Origin: TK10-74A sp965217625
GTDB taxonomy: Bacteria; Chloroflexota; Dehalococcoidia; Bin125
NCBI GenBank assembly: GCA_965217625.1
Contig: OZ244557.1
Coordinates: 372,001-436,000 of the forward strand
DNA length: 64,000 nt
Direction: 5' to 3'
The notes beneath the pieces are model-generated. The model did not search any database, had not been told where the DNA came from, and saw nothing but the letters and a program-made list of their open reading frames with translations. Of the stretch, positions 18,088-25,871 are shown piece after piece. Numbering within the stretch: the stretch's first letter is position 1; each line of letters begins with the position of its first letter. The translations under genes were made by a program, and so were the position numbers.

Positions 18088-18312
18088 TAGCTGCATGAAG
18101 AATGTGGCGACCGCGAGCGCGAGTGCGGCGAGGGCACCCTGGGCAGCTAGGAAGAGGCCCACGGCGAGTCTCGATTCCTCAGCGACAGGTAGAAACGACG
18201 CACCGGGCGAGAGGAGCGCGATCGCGATCGCTGCTAGCCCTACAGCTCCGCATCCCAGCGCCACCGCCCGCAAGCGTCCGAAACTGTCCTGTGCGAACCA
18301 CTTCGGTACCAT
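18088..18312 (-). pseudogene. Membrane protein gene, 5' part, split by the IS
   Basis: Starts MVPKWFAQDSFGRLRAV and has two membrane helices (VALGCGAVGLAAIAIALL and LFLAAQGALAALALAVATFF) before the IS interrupts after FFMQL. Read into the IS, the frame ends after about 10 foreign residues, giving an 85-aa product. With the 15718-17246 part it makes a four-helix membrane protein of 583 aa. Confidence 0.8.
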
Positions 18313-18491
18313 CTTGGGAGCGTACCTCCCCGTCAGGCCCCCACTCCATCACGAACTCCCCCCACCGTCGCGAACTCCGCCAGTCCCCCGGGCCCGGCCC
18401 CAGCCCCGACAGTGCCCCCCGCTCCCGCCACCCCACCGCCTATCCTCGGACCGTTGCCGACGCATCGTCCGCGTGAAAGGACTCCAGGCCG

Positions 18492-18839
18492 GTGGCCTAC
18501 GATCGAGACCCGCAGAGCGCCCCGGCGCGTCCGTGGCACGGCAGCGACGTCGAGTTGCAGGCGAGATTCGATGAACTCAAGCGTGAGTGGTCCGACGATG
18601 TCGCTGGCTATTCGACGATCCGTCACATGGTCGCGCATCCTGCCTACCTGGCCATCCTCGCGCTGGGCCCGGACGTGCTCCCGTTGGTGCTGCGGGAGTT
18701 CGTCGAGAACGGGGGTCATTGGCTCCACGCTCTCAGGGCGCTCACGGGAGAGAGCCCCGTTCCCTACGAGGAGTGGGGCGACATGACCGCCTCCCGCGCG
18801 AGGTGGCGCGAGTGGGGCGAGTCGCACGGGCTGGTCTGA
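18492..18839 (+). CDS. Conserved hypothetical protein (HPAYLAI...GPDVLPLVLRE family)
   Basis: 115 aa from a GTG with AAGGA upstream. The pattern HPAYLAILALGPDVLPLVLR, then HWLHALRALTGESPVP and a final WREWGESHGL, recurs in small proteins of cyanobacteria and Chloroflexota, where it looks like one HEAT-like helical pair. No function is known to me. It stands alone between the IS-split gene and the polyprenyl synthase on the other strand. Confidence 0.7.
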   Translation: MAYDRDPQSAPARPWHGSDVELQARFDELKREWSDDVAGYSTIRHMVAHPAYLAILALGPDVLPLVLREFVENGGHWLHALRALTGESPVPYEEWGDMTASRARWREWGESHGLV

Positions 18840-18856
18840 GGCGAACCGACCGCCCC

Positions 18857-19843
18857 CTAAAACCCCCGATCGACGACGAACGCCGCGATCTCCTCCAGCG
18901 ACGCCCGCTCCCCCCGGGCCCCGGGCCCCAGTTCCGACAGCGACCCCAGCGCCCGCTGCCGCCACTCGACCGCCGTCGCGCGCGACCGCGCCAGGATGTC
19001 GCCCGAGCGGATCGCCGACAGCGCCTCGCCCAGCAGCGCCTCCCGCGCCGCCGCCTCCTCCGACGCGAACAGCCGCCGCACGACGGCCTCCCCCGCCGGC
19101 GACTCCATCAGCAGGATCGACGGCAGCGTCAGCGTGCCCGCCAGCAGATCGCCGCCCACCGGCTTGCCCAGCGCCGACGCCGTCGCCGTGAAGTCGAGCA
19201 CGTCGTCGACGATCTGGAAGGCCATGCCCAGGCAGCGCCCGTACTCGCCCAGCGCCGACACCGCCGCCGCGTCGGCGCCCGACATCAGCGCGCCGCCCCG
19301 CCCCGCCGTCTCGAACAGCGACGCCGTCTTGCCGTAGATGCGCGCGTAGTAGTCGCGCATGCTGGCCGACTCGGCGTCGTAGGCGCTGATGTCCTGCCGC
19401 AGCTCCCCCGTCGCCATCGTCTTGAGCGTCTGCGCGAACAGCCGGATGACCGCCACGTGCCCCGTCCGCGCCACCAGCTCGGCCGCGTGCGCGAACATGT
19501 AGTCGCCCAGCATCACCGTCGCCGCGTTGTCGAAGCTGGCGTTGGCCGTCGGCTGGCCGCGCCGCGTCTGGGCCGCGTCGATCACGTCGTCGTGGACCAG
19601 CGTGGCCGTGTGCAGCAGCTCGATCGACGTCGCCAGCAGCACCTGATTCTGCGCGTCGTACGACCCGAAGCCCCCCGCCAGCAGCGCGATCGCCGGGCGC
19701 AGCCGCTTGCCGCCCCGCGACAGCACCGCCTCGAGCATCTCCTGCAGCGGCGCGAAGTCCGTCCGCGCCGTCAGGTCGAGCGTGTCCTCGACCAACTGCA
19801 GATCGTCCGCCACGGGTCCGTAGAGCGATGCGACACTAGTCAC
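18857..19843 (-). CDS. Polyprenyl diphosphate synthase
   Basis: Trans-prenyltransferase building the isoprenoid chain of quinones or related lipids. 328 aa from the GTG at 19843 (TSVASLYGPVADDLQ). Both Asp-rich motifs are present, DDVID (about residue 86) and DDVLD (about 213), with GGKRLRPAIALLAGG near the start. Chain length cannot be fixed, but small residues before the first motif (LLHTATLVHDD) fit a long-chain octa/heptaprenyl enzyme. It probably feeds the quinone used by the nuo complex. Confidence 0.92.
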   Translation of the reverse strand: MTSVASLYGPVADDLQLVEDTLDLTARTDFAPLQEMLEAVLSRGGKRLRPAIALLAGGFGSYDAQNQVLLATSIELLHTATLVHDDVIDAAQTRRGQPTANASFDNAATVMLGDYMFAHAAELVARTGHVAVIRLFAQTLKTMATGELRQDISAYDAESASMRDYYARIYGKTASLFETAGRGGALMSGADAAAVSALGEYGRCLGMAFQIVDDVLDFTATASALGKPVGGDLLAGTLTLPSILLMESPAGEAVVRRLFASEEAAAREALLGEALSAIRSGDILARSRATAVEWRQRALGSLSELGPGARGERASLEEIAAFVVDRGF

Positions 19844-19966
19844 GCCCCCGATTCTCGCCCGCCCCGCGGGGCCGGACAAGCGCCGGGGGATGGTGGGGGT
19901 AACCGGAACAACCGTCGGCCCCCCTCGCGGGATCCGGTACACTGCAAGCCACGGGAGCGACGAGGC

Positions 19967-20527
19967 ATGACGACAACGACCGAGGCGAAGCTGCTGACCG
20001 CCGCCGACCTGCTACGGCTCGACGGCGAGGGTGTGCGCGGCGAACTGATCCGGGGGGTGCTCTGCGAAACCATGCCATCAGGACAAGAGCACGGCGAGAT
20101 CGTCATGAATCTGGGCATTGCACTGGGAAACTTCATCAAGCCCCGCCGGCTGGGGAGGCTGGTCGGCTCGGACTCGGGCGTCTGGCTGGAACGGGATCCG
20201 GACACGGTGCGGGAGCCCGATGTGGCGTACTTCTCCGCCGAGCGGACGCCGCCCGGCGTGCGGGTGACCGGCTACTCCGAGGTCGTGCCCGACCTGGTGG
20301 TCGAGGTCGCCTCCCCCAGCGACAGCCGCCGCGCGGTCCACGACAAGGCACGGATGTGGCTGAGCCACGGCGTGCGCCTCGTCTGGGTCGTGCACCCGGA
20401 CACGCGCACGGTGGCCGTGTACCAGCCGGAACGCGGCGACGCCACGCTCGGCGAGGACGACGCCCTCGACGGCCTGGACGTGCTGCCCGGCTTCTCCTGC
20501 CCCGTACAGGCCGTCTTCGGGGGGTAG
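19967..20527 (+). CDS. Uma2 family (DUF820) endonuclease-like protein
   Basis: 186 aa. Features of the PD-(D/E)xK-type Uma2 fold: helix start LLTAADLLRLDGEGVRGELIRG, core strand VREPDVAYFSAER, then PDLVVEVASPSDSRR and KARMWLSHGVRLVWVVHPDTR. Asp in EPDV and Glu in VEVAS are the expected catalytic acids. Uma2 proteins are abundant in cyanobacteria and Chloroflexota. Their biological role is unsettled. Confidence 0.9.
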   Translation: MTTTTEAKLLTAADLLRLDGEGVRGELIRGVLCETMPSGQEHGEIVMNLGIALGNFIKPRRLGRLVGSDSGVWLERDPDTVREPDVAYFSAERTPPGVRVTGYSEVVPDLVVEVASPSDSRRAVHDKARMWLSHGVRLVWVVHPDTRTVAVYQPERGDATLGEDDALDGLDVLPGFSCPVQAVFGG

Positions 20528-20594
20528 GCCCGCGGCCCGCCGGCGATCCCGTCCGCAACCCGCTATATTGCCAGTCAGACGAGGAGAGTGCGCG

Positions 20595-20855
20595 ATGGAG
20601 TGGCATCACGGCGTCCCCGAGGGCATTGAGTTTCCGGACCGGGACAAATCCCGAAGGAACATGGAGGCCATTGATGCCCGCATGCCCGACCTCCTCGACA
20701 CGCACGTGGGCCAGTTCGTCGCCTGCTTCGGCGACGACCAGCAGTTCGCGTTCGGTCACGACCTCGAGGACCTGTTCGCGCAGATCCCCGAGGCGGAGCA
20801 CTCCACGGCGGTGATCGAGCCCGTGCCCGCGCGGGACGAGATCCTGATCCTGTGA
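20595..20855 (+). CDS. Small DUF5678-like partner of an aspartic protease
   Basis: 86 aa from the ATG at 20595, with GAGGAGAG upstream. The C-terminal half, HVGQFVACFGDDQQFAFGHD, then LEDLFAQIPEAEHSTAVIEPVP, matches the outline of DUF5678-type small domains (G-x-[WF]-V-A ... G-x-D-L-x-x-L). It overlaps the next gene by GTGA, so it is coupled to the retropepsin-like protein. Function unknown. Confidence 0.6.
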   Translation: MEWHHGVPEGIEFPDRDKSRRNMEAIDARMPDLLDTHVGQFVACFGDDQQFAFGHDLEDLFAQIPEAEHSTAVIEPVPARDEILIL

Positions 20856-21304
20856 CCCGCATCCCCGGCTATCTGCGGCCGGTCGCGATCCCGGGCGTGG
20901 TCGCGCGCCCCTACGTGGGCGTCGACGTGCTCATCGAGGGGATGTCGAGCGTCTTCGAGGTCCGTTTCTTGATCGATACAGGCGCCGACGACACGATCTT
21001 GCGCCCGAGCGATCTGCGGCGGCCCGGCGCGCCGCCGCTCAACCTCCCGTTCGACGATCATCCGGAACGCCGCCGGATCGAGGGCGTCGGCGGCGGCGTG
21101 TACATCATCCCGCTCGCAGCGCGGCTGTTCTTCGAGACCGACGCCGGCGCGGACCGTGTCTCGCAGGACGCGCGGGTGTGGGTGACTCAGCCGACCACCA
21201 CGAACCGGGGGATACCCTCGCTGCTCGGGCGCGATCTGCTCCAGTTCTTCCGCCTGACCGTCGACTACGAAGCCACCCCGCCCGTCCTGCTGGAGCAGTC
21301 CTGA
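20852..21304 (+). CDS. Retropepsin-like (clan AA) aspartic protease
   Basis: 150 aa. The single catalytic motif FLIDTGADDTIL lies near residue 43, followed by the second-half strand GIPSLLGRDLLQFFRLTVDY; the hydrophobic-hydrophobic-G-R/D-D element is typical of retroviral-type proteases. A homodimer is required, as in retropepsins. It is the second gene of a coupled pair. A second, unrelated-looking small protein plus clan AA protease pair lies at 25108-25754. Confidence 0.82.
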   Translation: MTRIPGYLRPVAIPGVVARPYVGVDVLIEGMSSVFEVRFLIDTGADDTILRPSDLRRPGAPPLNLPFDDHPERRRIEGVGGGVYIIPLAARLFFETDAGADRVSQDARVWVTQPTTTNRGIPSLLGRDLLQFFRLTVDYEATPPVLLEQS

Positions 21305-21465
21305 CTCCCGATTCGATAGCCCTGAAGACGGCGTCGCACCCGCGGCGCTGACTCCGAGCGCACACGATCGAGATCTGCGAGCAGCGCGCAGAGGGCTGGA
21401 CCGACTGGAGCCCGCCGCGCACGTTCACGACCCGGCTCAACTCACGCCTCGGGGGCAGGACTCAC

Positions 21466-22311
21466 ATGAATGGCAAGCTCAAGCAGGGGAAGTGGTACTG
21501 GAACACGAGTGAGCGACTGCTCTACAAGGTGGAGGAGGTGGTGGAAGTTGACGGCGACGACTGGTTGGCCGTCCACCTTGAGGACGGTGCGAGGCGCACC
21601 TGGAACGCGCGGGCGCTGGCAGCGGTGAGTGCTCCGGCGAGTTCGCCGTGGTGGCTACAGCCCTTCACGCCAGGCATCGCCGAAGAACTCCAGGCTCGCG
21701 GTGTCGAGCACTTGTACCACTTCACGGCACTCCCGAACCTTCAAGGGATCGCAGTGGCAGGTGGACTCTTCTCGACGCGGATCCGGCACTTGCTGCGTCT
21801 TGAAGTGCCGGTACCCGGGGGCGACCCGGAATCCCGGGATCGTGATTGGGCGCTCGATAACGCCAGTTTCGTCCATCTGTGTCTGTCTCGTTGCACACCG
21901 CTGCGGCATGAGTTCAAGAAGCGCAACCCGGACCACCCACTGGTCATGTTCTGCCTTTCACGAAGTCTCGCTGGCGCGGATGGTTCCCGAATCACCCTCA
22001 CGAACGCGATCTCCAGCCGCGCGCAGCGGTCCTTCGATCCGATCGAGGCACTGCCGCACCTCAATTTCGACAGCTTCCATTGGGAGCCCGATCAGTCGGA
22101 CGCCCAGCGCAGCCAGTGGAAACACGATGTCCAGGCGGAAGTTCTTATTCCGGATCACATCCCGCTGAGTTTCATCCAAGAGATCGTCGTCGAATCGGAA
22201 GCCGACGTATCCCGAGTCGAAGCCGTGTTCGGCAAGCGATTCCCGATCTCCGTCGCGAACTTCAAGCAGTGGAAGCAGTGGTGCCCGCCTCACCCCCCGC
22301 ACTCTGGCTAG
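21466..22311 (+). CDS. DarT-like (DUF4433) ADP-ribosyltransferase without DarG
   Basis: 281 aa. Residues 1-60 form a small strand-rich domain (GKWYWNTSERLLYKVEEVVE). The rest follows the DarT layout: VEHLYHFTALPNLQGIAVAG, GGLFSTR, VHLCLSRCTP, VMFCLSRSL, and the closing HDVQAEVLIPDHIPLSFIQE with the glutamate expected in the active site. DarT enzymes ADP-ribosylate thymidine in ssDNA and are normally paired with the macrodomain antitoxin DarG. No macrodomain gene is adjacent. Base composition is more AT-rich than the flanking genes, suggesting transfer. Confidence 0.65.
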   Translation: MNGKLKQGKWYWNTSERLLYKVEEVVEVDGDDWLAVHLEDGARRTWNARALAAVSAPASSPWWLQPFTPGIAEELQARGVEHLYHFTALPNLQGIAVAGGLFSTRIRHLLRLEVPVPGGDPESRDRDWALDNASFVHLCLSRCTPLRHEFKKRNPDHPLVMFCLSRSLAGADGSRITLTNAISSRAQRSFDPIEALPHLNFDSFHWEPDQSDAQRSQWKHDVQAEVLIPDHIPLSFIQEIVVESEADVSRVEAVFGKRFPISVANFKQWKQWCPPHPPHSG

Positions 22312-22386
22312 CTACCCCCGTGGTCAGGTCACTGTGATTCCCGCCGTCCGCGTTGTTCGGGACGCACCCGCCGGGCAGGCGGGTTC

Positions 22387-23283
22387 TCAGTGGCCCGACA
22401 CACCCACCCCCGCCGACGGCAGCCCAAACACCCGACGAGCCGTCCCCGACGTCTCCGCCGCGAAGGCCGACGGCGACTCGTGGCGCAGACCGGCGATGAA
22501 CGCCGCCGTCCCGACCACGAGCGCCGGCTCGTTGCGGCGGCCGCGACGCCCCTGCGGCGACAGGTAGGGGCTGTCGGTCTCGACCATGATCCAGCCGCGC
22601 GGCGCGGCGACCACCGCCTGCCGCAGAACCGTGCTTTGGGGGTAGGTGACCGGCCCCGCGAAGGAGATCGCGAAGCCTAGATCGACGTACCGCCGCGCCA
22701 GCGCCGCGTCGCCCGAGAAGCAGTGGATGACCCCCAGCGGCCGGTCGCCCGGACGCGCCCGGCCCGACGCCCACTCCTCCAGGATCGCGACGGTCTCCGC
22801 GTGCGCGTCGCGCGAGTGGATCACCACCGGCAGCGCCAGCTCATCGGCCAGCGACAGCTGATCGCGGAACGCCCGCTCCTGGTCGGCGCGCGGCGACAGG
22901 TTGCGATAGAAGTCGAGGCCGATCTCGCCGATGGCGACGACCGCCTCCTCGCCCGCCAGCGCCGCGATGCGCGCCCGCTCGGCCGCGGTCCAGTCCTTCG
23001 CGTCGTGCGGGTGGAAGCCGACGGCGGCGAACACGTCGGGCTCGGCGCGCGCCAGCGCGACCGCCGCCTCGCTCTCGGGCCGGTCGGTGCCGACCGTCAC
23101 GATCGCCGACAGCCCCGCCGCCCGCGCCCGCGCCAGCACCGCCGCCCGGTCGGTGCCGAAGGCGCGGTCGTGCAGGTGCGCGTGGCTGTCGATCAGGCCG
23201 GCCGTCTCGCCGGCGGTATCGCCGGCAGTTACGCCGGCTGTGTCGCCGGCGGCCTCCCCCTCCGCGTCGGGTTGCGCGTTCAC
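22387..23283 (-). CDS. tatD: TatD family metal-dependent hydrolase
   Basis: 298 aa from a GTG overlapping the metG stop (GTGA). TIM-barrel metal ligands are visible: IDSHAHLHD, AIGEIGLDFY, VVIHSRDAH, GVIHCFSGDA and MVETDSPYLSPQ. TatD enzymes are Mg-dependent 3'-5' DNases. The first 30 residues contain a low-complexity repeat (GDTAGVTAGDTAGETAG) not found in typical family members; the frame and coupling support it as coding. The metG-tatD order is common in bacteria. Confidence 0.93.
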   Translation of the reverse strand: MNAQPDAEGEAAGDTAGVTAGDTAGETAGLIDSHAHLHDRAFGTDRAAVLARARAAGLSAIVTVGTDRPESEAAVALARAEPDVFAAVGFHPHDAKDWTAAERARIAALAGEEAVVAIGEIGLDFYRNLSPRADQERAFRDQLSLADELALPVVIHSRDAHAETVAILEEWASGRARPGDRPLGVIHCFSGDAALARRYVDLGFAISFAGPVTYPQSTVLRQAVVAAPRGWIMVETDSPYLSPQGRRGRRNEPALVVGTAAFIAGLRHESPSAFAAETSGTARRVFGLPSAGVGVSGH

Positions 23284-24965
23284 GACCCCAGCCGCGCCTC
23301 TTCCTGCTCGACGATCGAGGGGTCGAGCTTCGTGAACAGCGGCGCCGGCTTCGCCAGCGGCGTCCCCGGCGCCAGCGCCTGCAGCGACCAGCCCTGCTCG
23401 GCGACCGGCGTCGTCGCGCCCAGGAAGCCGTTGAGCCGCTCGCAGCTGAACGGCAGGTAGGGCCAGAGCGCCGTGCGCAGCCCCGCGATGACGCTCAGCA
23501 CCGTGTACAGCGACCGCGCCGCCGCCTGCCGGTCGGTTTTGATCGCCTGCCAGGGCGCCGTCGCGTCGAGGTAGCGGTTGGCCTCCTGCGCCAGCGCGAA
23601 GGCCTGCTGCAACCCCTGCCGCAGGTGCACCCCCGCGATCGACTCCCCCACCTGGTCGAGCGTCGAGCGGGTGCGGTCGAGCAGGTGCATCGACGCCTGA
23701 TCGAGCGGCCCGGGCTCGGGCACCGCGCCGTCGAAGTTGCGCACCGTGAAGGTCAGCGTGCGATGCACCAGGTTGCCCCAGGTCGCGACCAACTCGTCGT
23801 TGTTGCGGCGCAGGAACGCCCCCCAGCTGAAGTCGCTGTCGCTCGTCTCGGGCATCTGCGCCGCCAGCGCGTAGCGCAGCGCGTCGGGGTCGTAGCGCGT
23901 CAGGTAGTCCTCGACCCACACGGCCCAGTTCTGACTCGTGCTCGCCTTGCTGCCCGACATCGTGATGTACTGGTTGGCCGGCACGTCGTATGGCAGGTTG
24001 AGCCCGCCCGCGCCCAGCAGGATCGCCGGCCAAACGATCGTGTGGAAGGGCACGTTGTCCTTGCCGATGAAGTTGTAGATCTTCGCGTCCGGCTGCTCCC
24101 AGAACACGCGCCAGGCGTCGGCGTCGCCCGACCGCTGCGCCCACTCGATGGTCGCCGAGAGGTAGCCGATCACGGCCTCGAACCAGACGTAGATGCGCTT
24201 GTCCTCGATCCTCGCCACCTGCGCCGGCAGGCCGTCGGGCACCGGGATGCCCCAGAGGATGTCGCGCGTGATGGCGCGGTCTTTCAGCCCCTCGCGCAGC
24301 ATCCCCTGCGAGAAGTTGAGCACGTGCTTGCGCCAGTGCTCCTTGCCCGACGCGAACCACTCCTCGAGCGGCGGCGCCAGCGCCGACAGCTTGAGGAAGT
24401 AGTGCTCGCTCTCGCGCAACTCCGGCGTCGCCCCCGACGTCTTCGAGCGCGGCTCGAGCAGGTCGGTCGCGTCGAGCTGGCGGCCGCAGTCGTCGCACTG
24501 GTCGCCGCGCGCCCGCTCGTAGGCGCAGTGCGGGCACGTCCCCTCGACGTAGCGGTCGGGCAGGAAGCGCCGGTCGGCCGGGTCGTAGAGCAGCGTCTGC
24601 GAAGCCGTGTAGAGGTAGCCGTTGTCCAGCAGCCGGCGGAACAGATCCTGCGTCACCCGCGCGTGGTTCTCGGTGCCGGTCGAGGTGAACACGTCCCAGG
24701 CGATGCCGATGCCCTCCCAGGTGCGCAGGAAGCCGGCGTGGTACTCGGCCACGACCTCCTCCGGCGAGCGCCCCTCGGCCTCGGCGCGCACCGTGATCGG
24801 CGTGCCGTGCACGTCCGACCCCGAGACCATCGCGACGTGGTTGCCCTTGGCCCGGTGGTAGCGCGCGAAGATGTCGGCCGGCAGGTAGGCGCCGCCCAGC
24901 TGCCCGTGGTGCAGCGGCCCGTTGGCGTACGGCCACGCGACGCAGACGAGGATGTTGTCGGTCAT
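23280..24965 (-). CDS. metG: Methionyl-tRNA synthetase
   Basis: 561-aa class I synthetase. It has the HIGH-equivalent PYANGPLHHGQLGG, a zinc knuckle CPHC...CDDC at about residues 141-160, YVWFEAVIGYLSA and a KMSKS-equivalent that reads SKASTSQNW. The anticodon-binding helical domain follows, and no C-terminal EMAP-like domain is present. The HIGH and KMSKS variants are unusually loose (HHGQ, KASTS), but the catalytic core is otherwise intact. It is the first gene of a two-gene operon with tatD. Confidence 0.94.
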   Translation of the reverse strand: MTDNILVCVAWPYANGPLHHGQLGGAYLPADIFARYHRAKGNHVAMVSGSDVHGTPITVRAEAEGRSPEEVVAEYHAGFLRTWEGIGIAWDVFTSTGTENHARVTQDLFRRLLDNGYLYTASQTLLYDPADRRFLPDRYVEGTCPHCAYERARGDQCDDCGRQLDATDLLEPRSKTSGATPELRESEHYFLKLSALAPPLEEWFASGKEHWRKHVLNFSQGMLREGLKDRAITRDILWGIPVPDGLPAQVARIEDKRIYVWFEAVIGYLSATIEWAQRSGDADAWRVFWEQPDAKIYNFIGKDNVPFHTIVWPAILLGAGGLNLPYDVPANQYITMSGSKASTSQNWAVWVEDYLTRYDPDALRYALAAQMPETSDSDFSWGAFLRRNNDELVATWGNLVHRTLTFTVRNFDGAVPEPGPLDQASMHLLDRTRSTLDQVGESIAGVHLRQGLQQAFALAQEANRYLDATAPWQAIKTDRQAAARSLYTVLSVIAGLRTALWPYLPFSCERLNGFLGATTPVAEQGWSLQALAPGTPLAKPAPLFTKLDPSIVEQEEARLGS

Positions 24966-25107
24966 GGGGTGACTCTACCGGGGTCGGGCGGTAGCTGCCC
25001 GCTACCTGCTCCTGCGCCGGTCCCCACCGCCTCAGCCTGCCGGTCCCCACCGCTCACTCGCCGGCAGCTCCGGGACGTTAGACTGCGAGGAAACGGGAGG
25101 TGAGGAC

Positions 25108-25380
25108 ATGACGACGCCAACACGCCGGTCGCGCGAGGAGACGGCCCGCCTTGGGAAAGAGATCTACGAGCGGGACATCCGCCACCTTGTTGAGGCGGAC
25201 CACCATGGGGAGGTCGTCGCCATCGACGTGGACAGCGGAAGCTACACCCTCGGCAAGAATGCCATTGCTGCATCGGAGGCCCTGCGGGACCGACAACCCG
25301 ACGCCCAGGTCTGGCTGATGCGGGTCGGACATCGGGCCCTGTACCGGTTCGGGGGCAGCTCCTTGGGGAGGATCAGGTGA
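25108..25380 (+). CDS. Small protein, partner of a clan AA aspartic protease
   Basis: 90 aa with a strong ribosome site (GGAGGTGAG). The helical start REETARLGKEIYERDIRHLV is followed by EADHHGEVVAIDVDSGSYTL, AIAASEALRDRQPDAQVWLM, and RVGHRALYRFGG. This block is familiar as a small protein preceding clan AA proteases in Chloroflexota and cyanobacteria. Function is not known to me. It overlaps the protease gene by GTGA. Confidence 0.7.
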   Translation: MTTPTRRSREETARLGKEIYERDIRHLVEADHHGEVVAIDVDSGSYTLGKNAIAASEALRDRQPDAQVWLMRVGHRALYRFGGSSLGRIR

Positions 25381-25754
25381 TCGAGGGGGTGGTGAACGCC
25401 AGCTACGAAGCCGTCATCACTCTTCGGCTGCAGGGCCCGGCGGGGCGGACTCGGGAGGTAGAGGCCGTGGTGGACACGGGCTTCAACGGCTACCTGACGC
25501 TGCCGCCGACGCTGGTCGCGGACTTGGGGCTGCCCGTCGTGGGCGATGGGGAGGCGGTCCTGGCGGACGGAAGCGAGGCCGTCTTCGATGTGTACGGCGT
25601 TACGGCTCTCTGGGACGGTCGGCGGAGGTACGTCGAGACCGGGTCAGTTGGCGTCGACCCTCTTGTGGGCATGGCCTTGCTCGATGGCCACAACTTGTAC
25701 GTTGAGGTCGCCGACGGCGGGCGTGTGGTCATACAACCTACGGCAAGCCCGTAA
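25377..25754 (+). CDS. Clan AA aspartic protease (retropepsin-like)
   Basis: 125 aa. Catalytic motif VEAVVDTGFNGYLTLP at about residue 30, typical of the bacterial clan AA family (D-T-G-F-x-G-x-L-x-L), and a C-terminal PLVGMALLDGHNLYVEV. It is coupled to the preceding small gene. The arrangement resembles a toxin-antitoxin or processing pair, but no substrate can be inferred. Confidence 0.82.
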   Translation: MIEGVVNASYEAVITLRLQGPAGRTREVEAVVDTGFNGYLTLPPTLVADLGLPVVGDGEAVLADGSEAVFDVYGVTALWDGRRRYVETGSVGVDPLVGMALLDGHNLYVEVADGGRVVIQPTASP

Positions 25755-25871
25755 CGTCACGCTCCGCCCTCTGACTCCCAGCGGCGCGCCTGCGCTGGCC
25801 CGCGTCTATCGCCGTGGTGACGGCGCAATCGCCCGCTGATTCCGCCCGCTTGAGTCGCAGATACGCCGTGC

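Noticed and set aside
18587..19966. Long upstream extension of the Uma2 frame
   Set aside because: It is antisense to the polyprenyl synthase and Arg/Pro-rich; the real start is the ATG at 19967.
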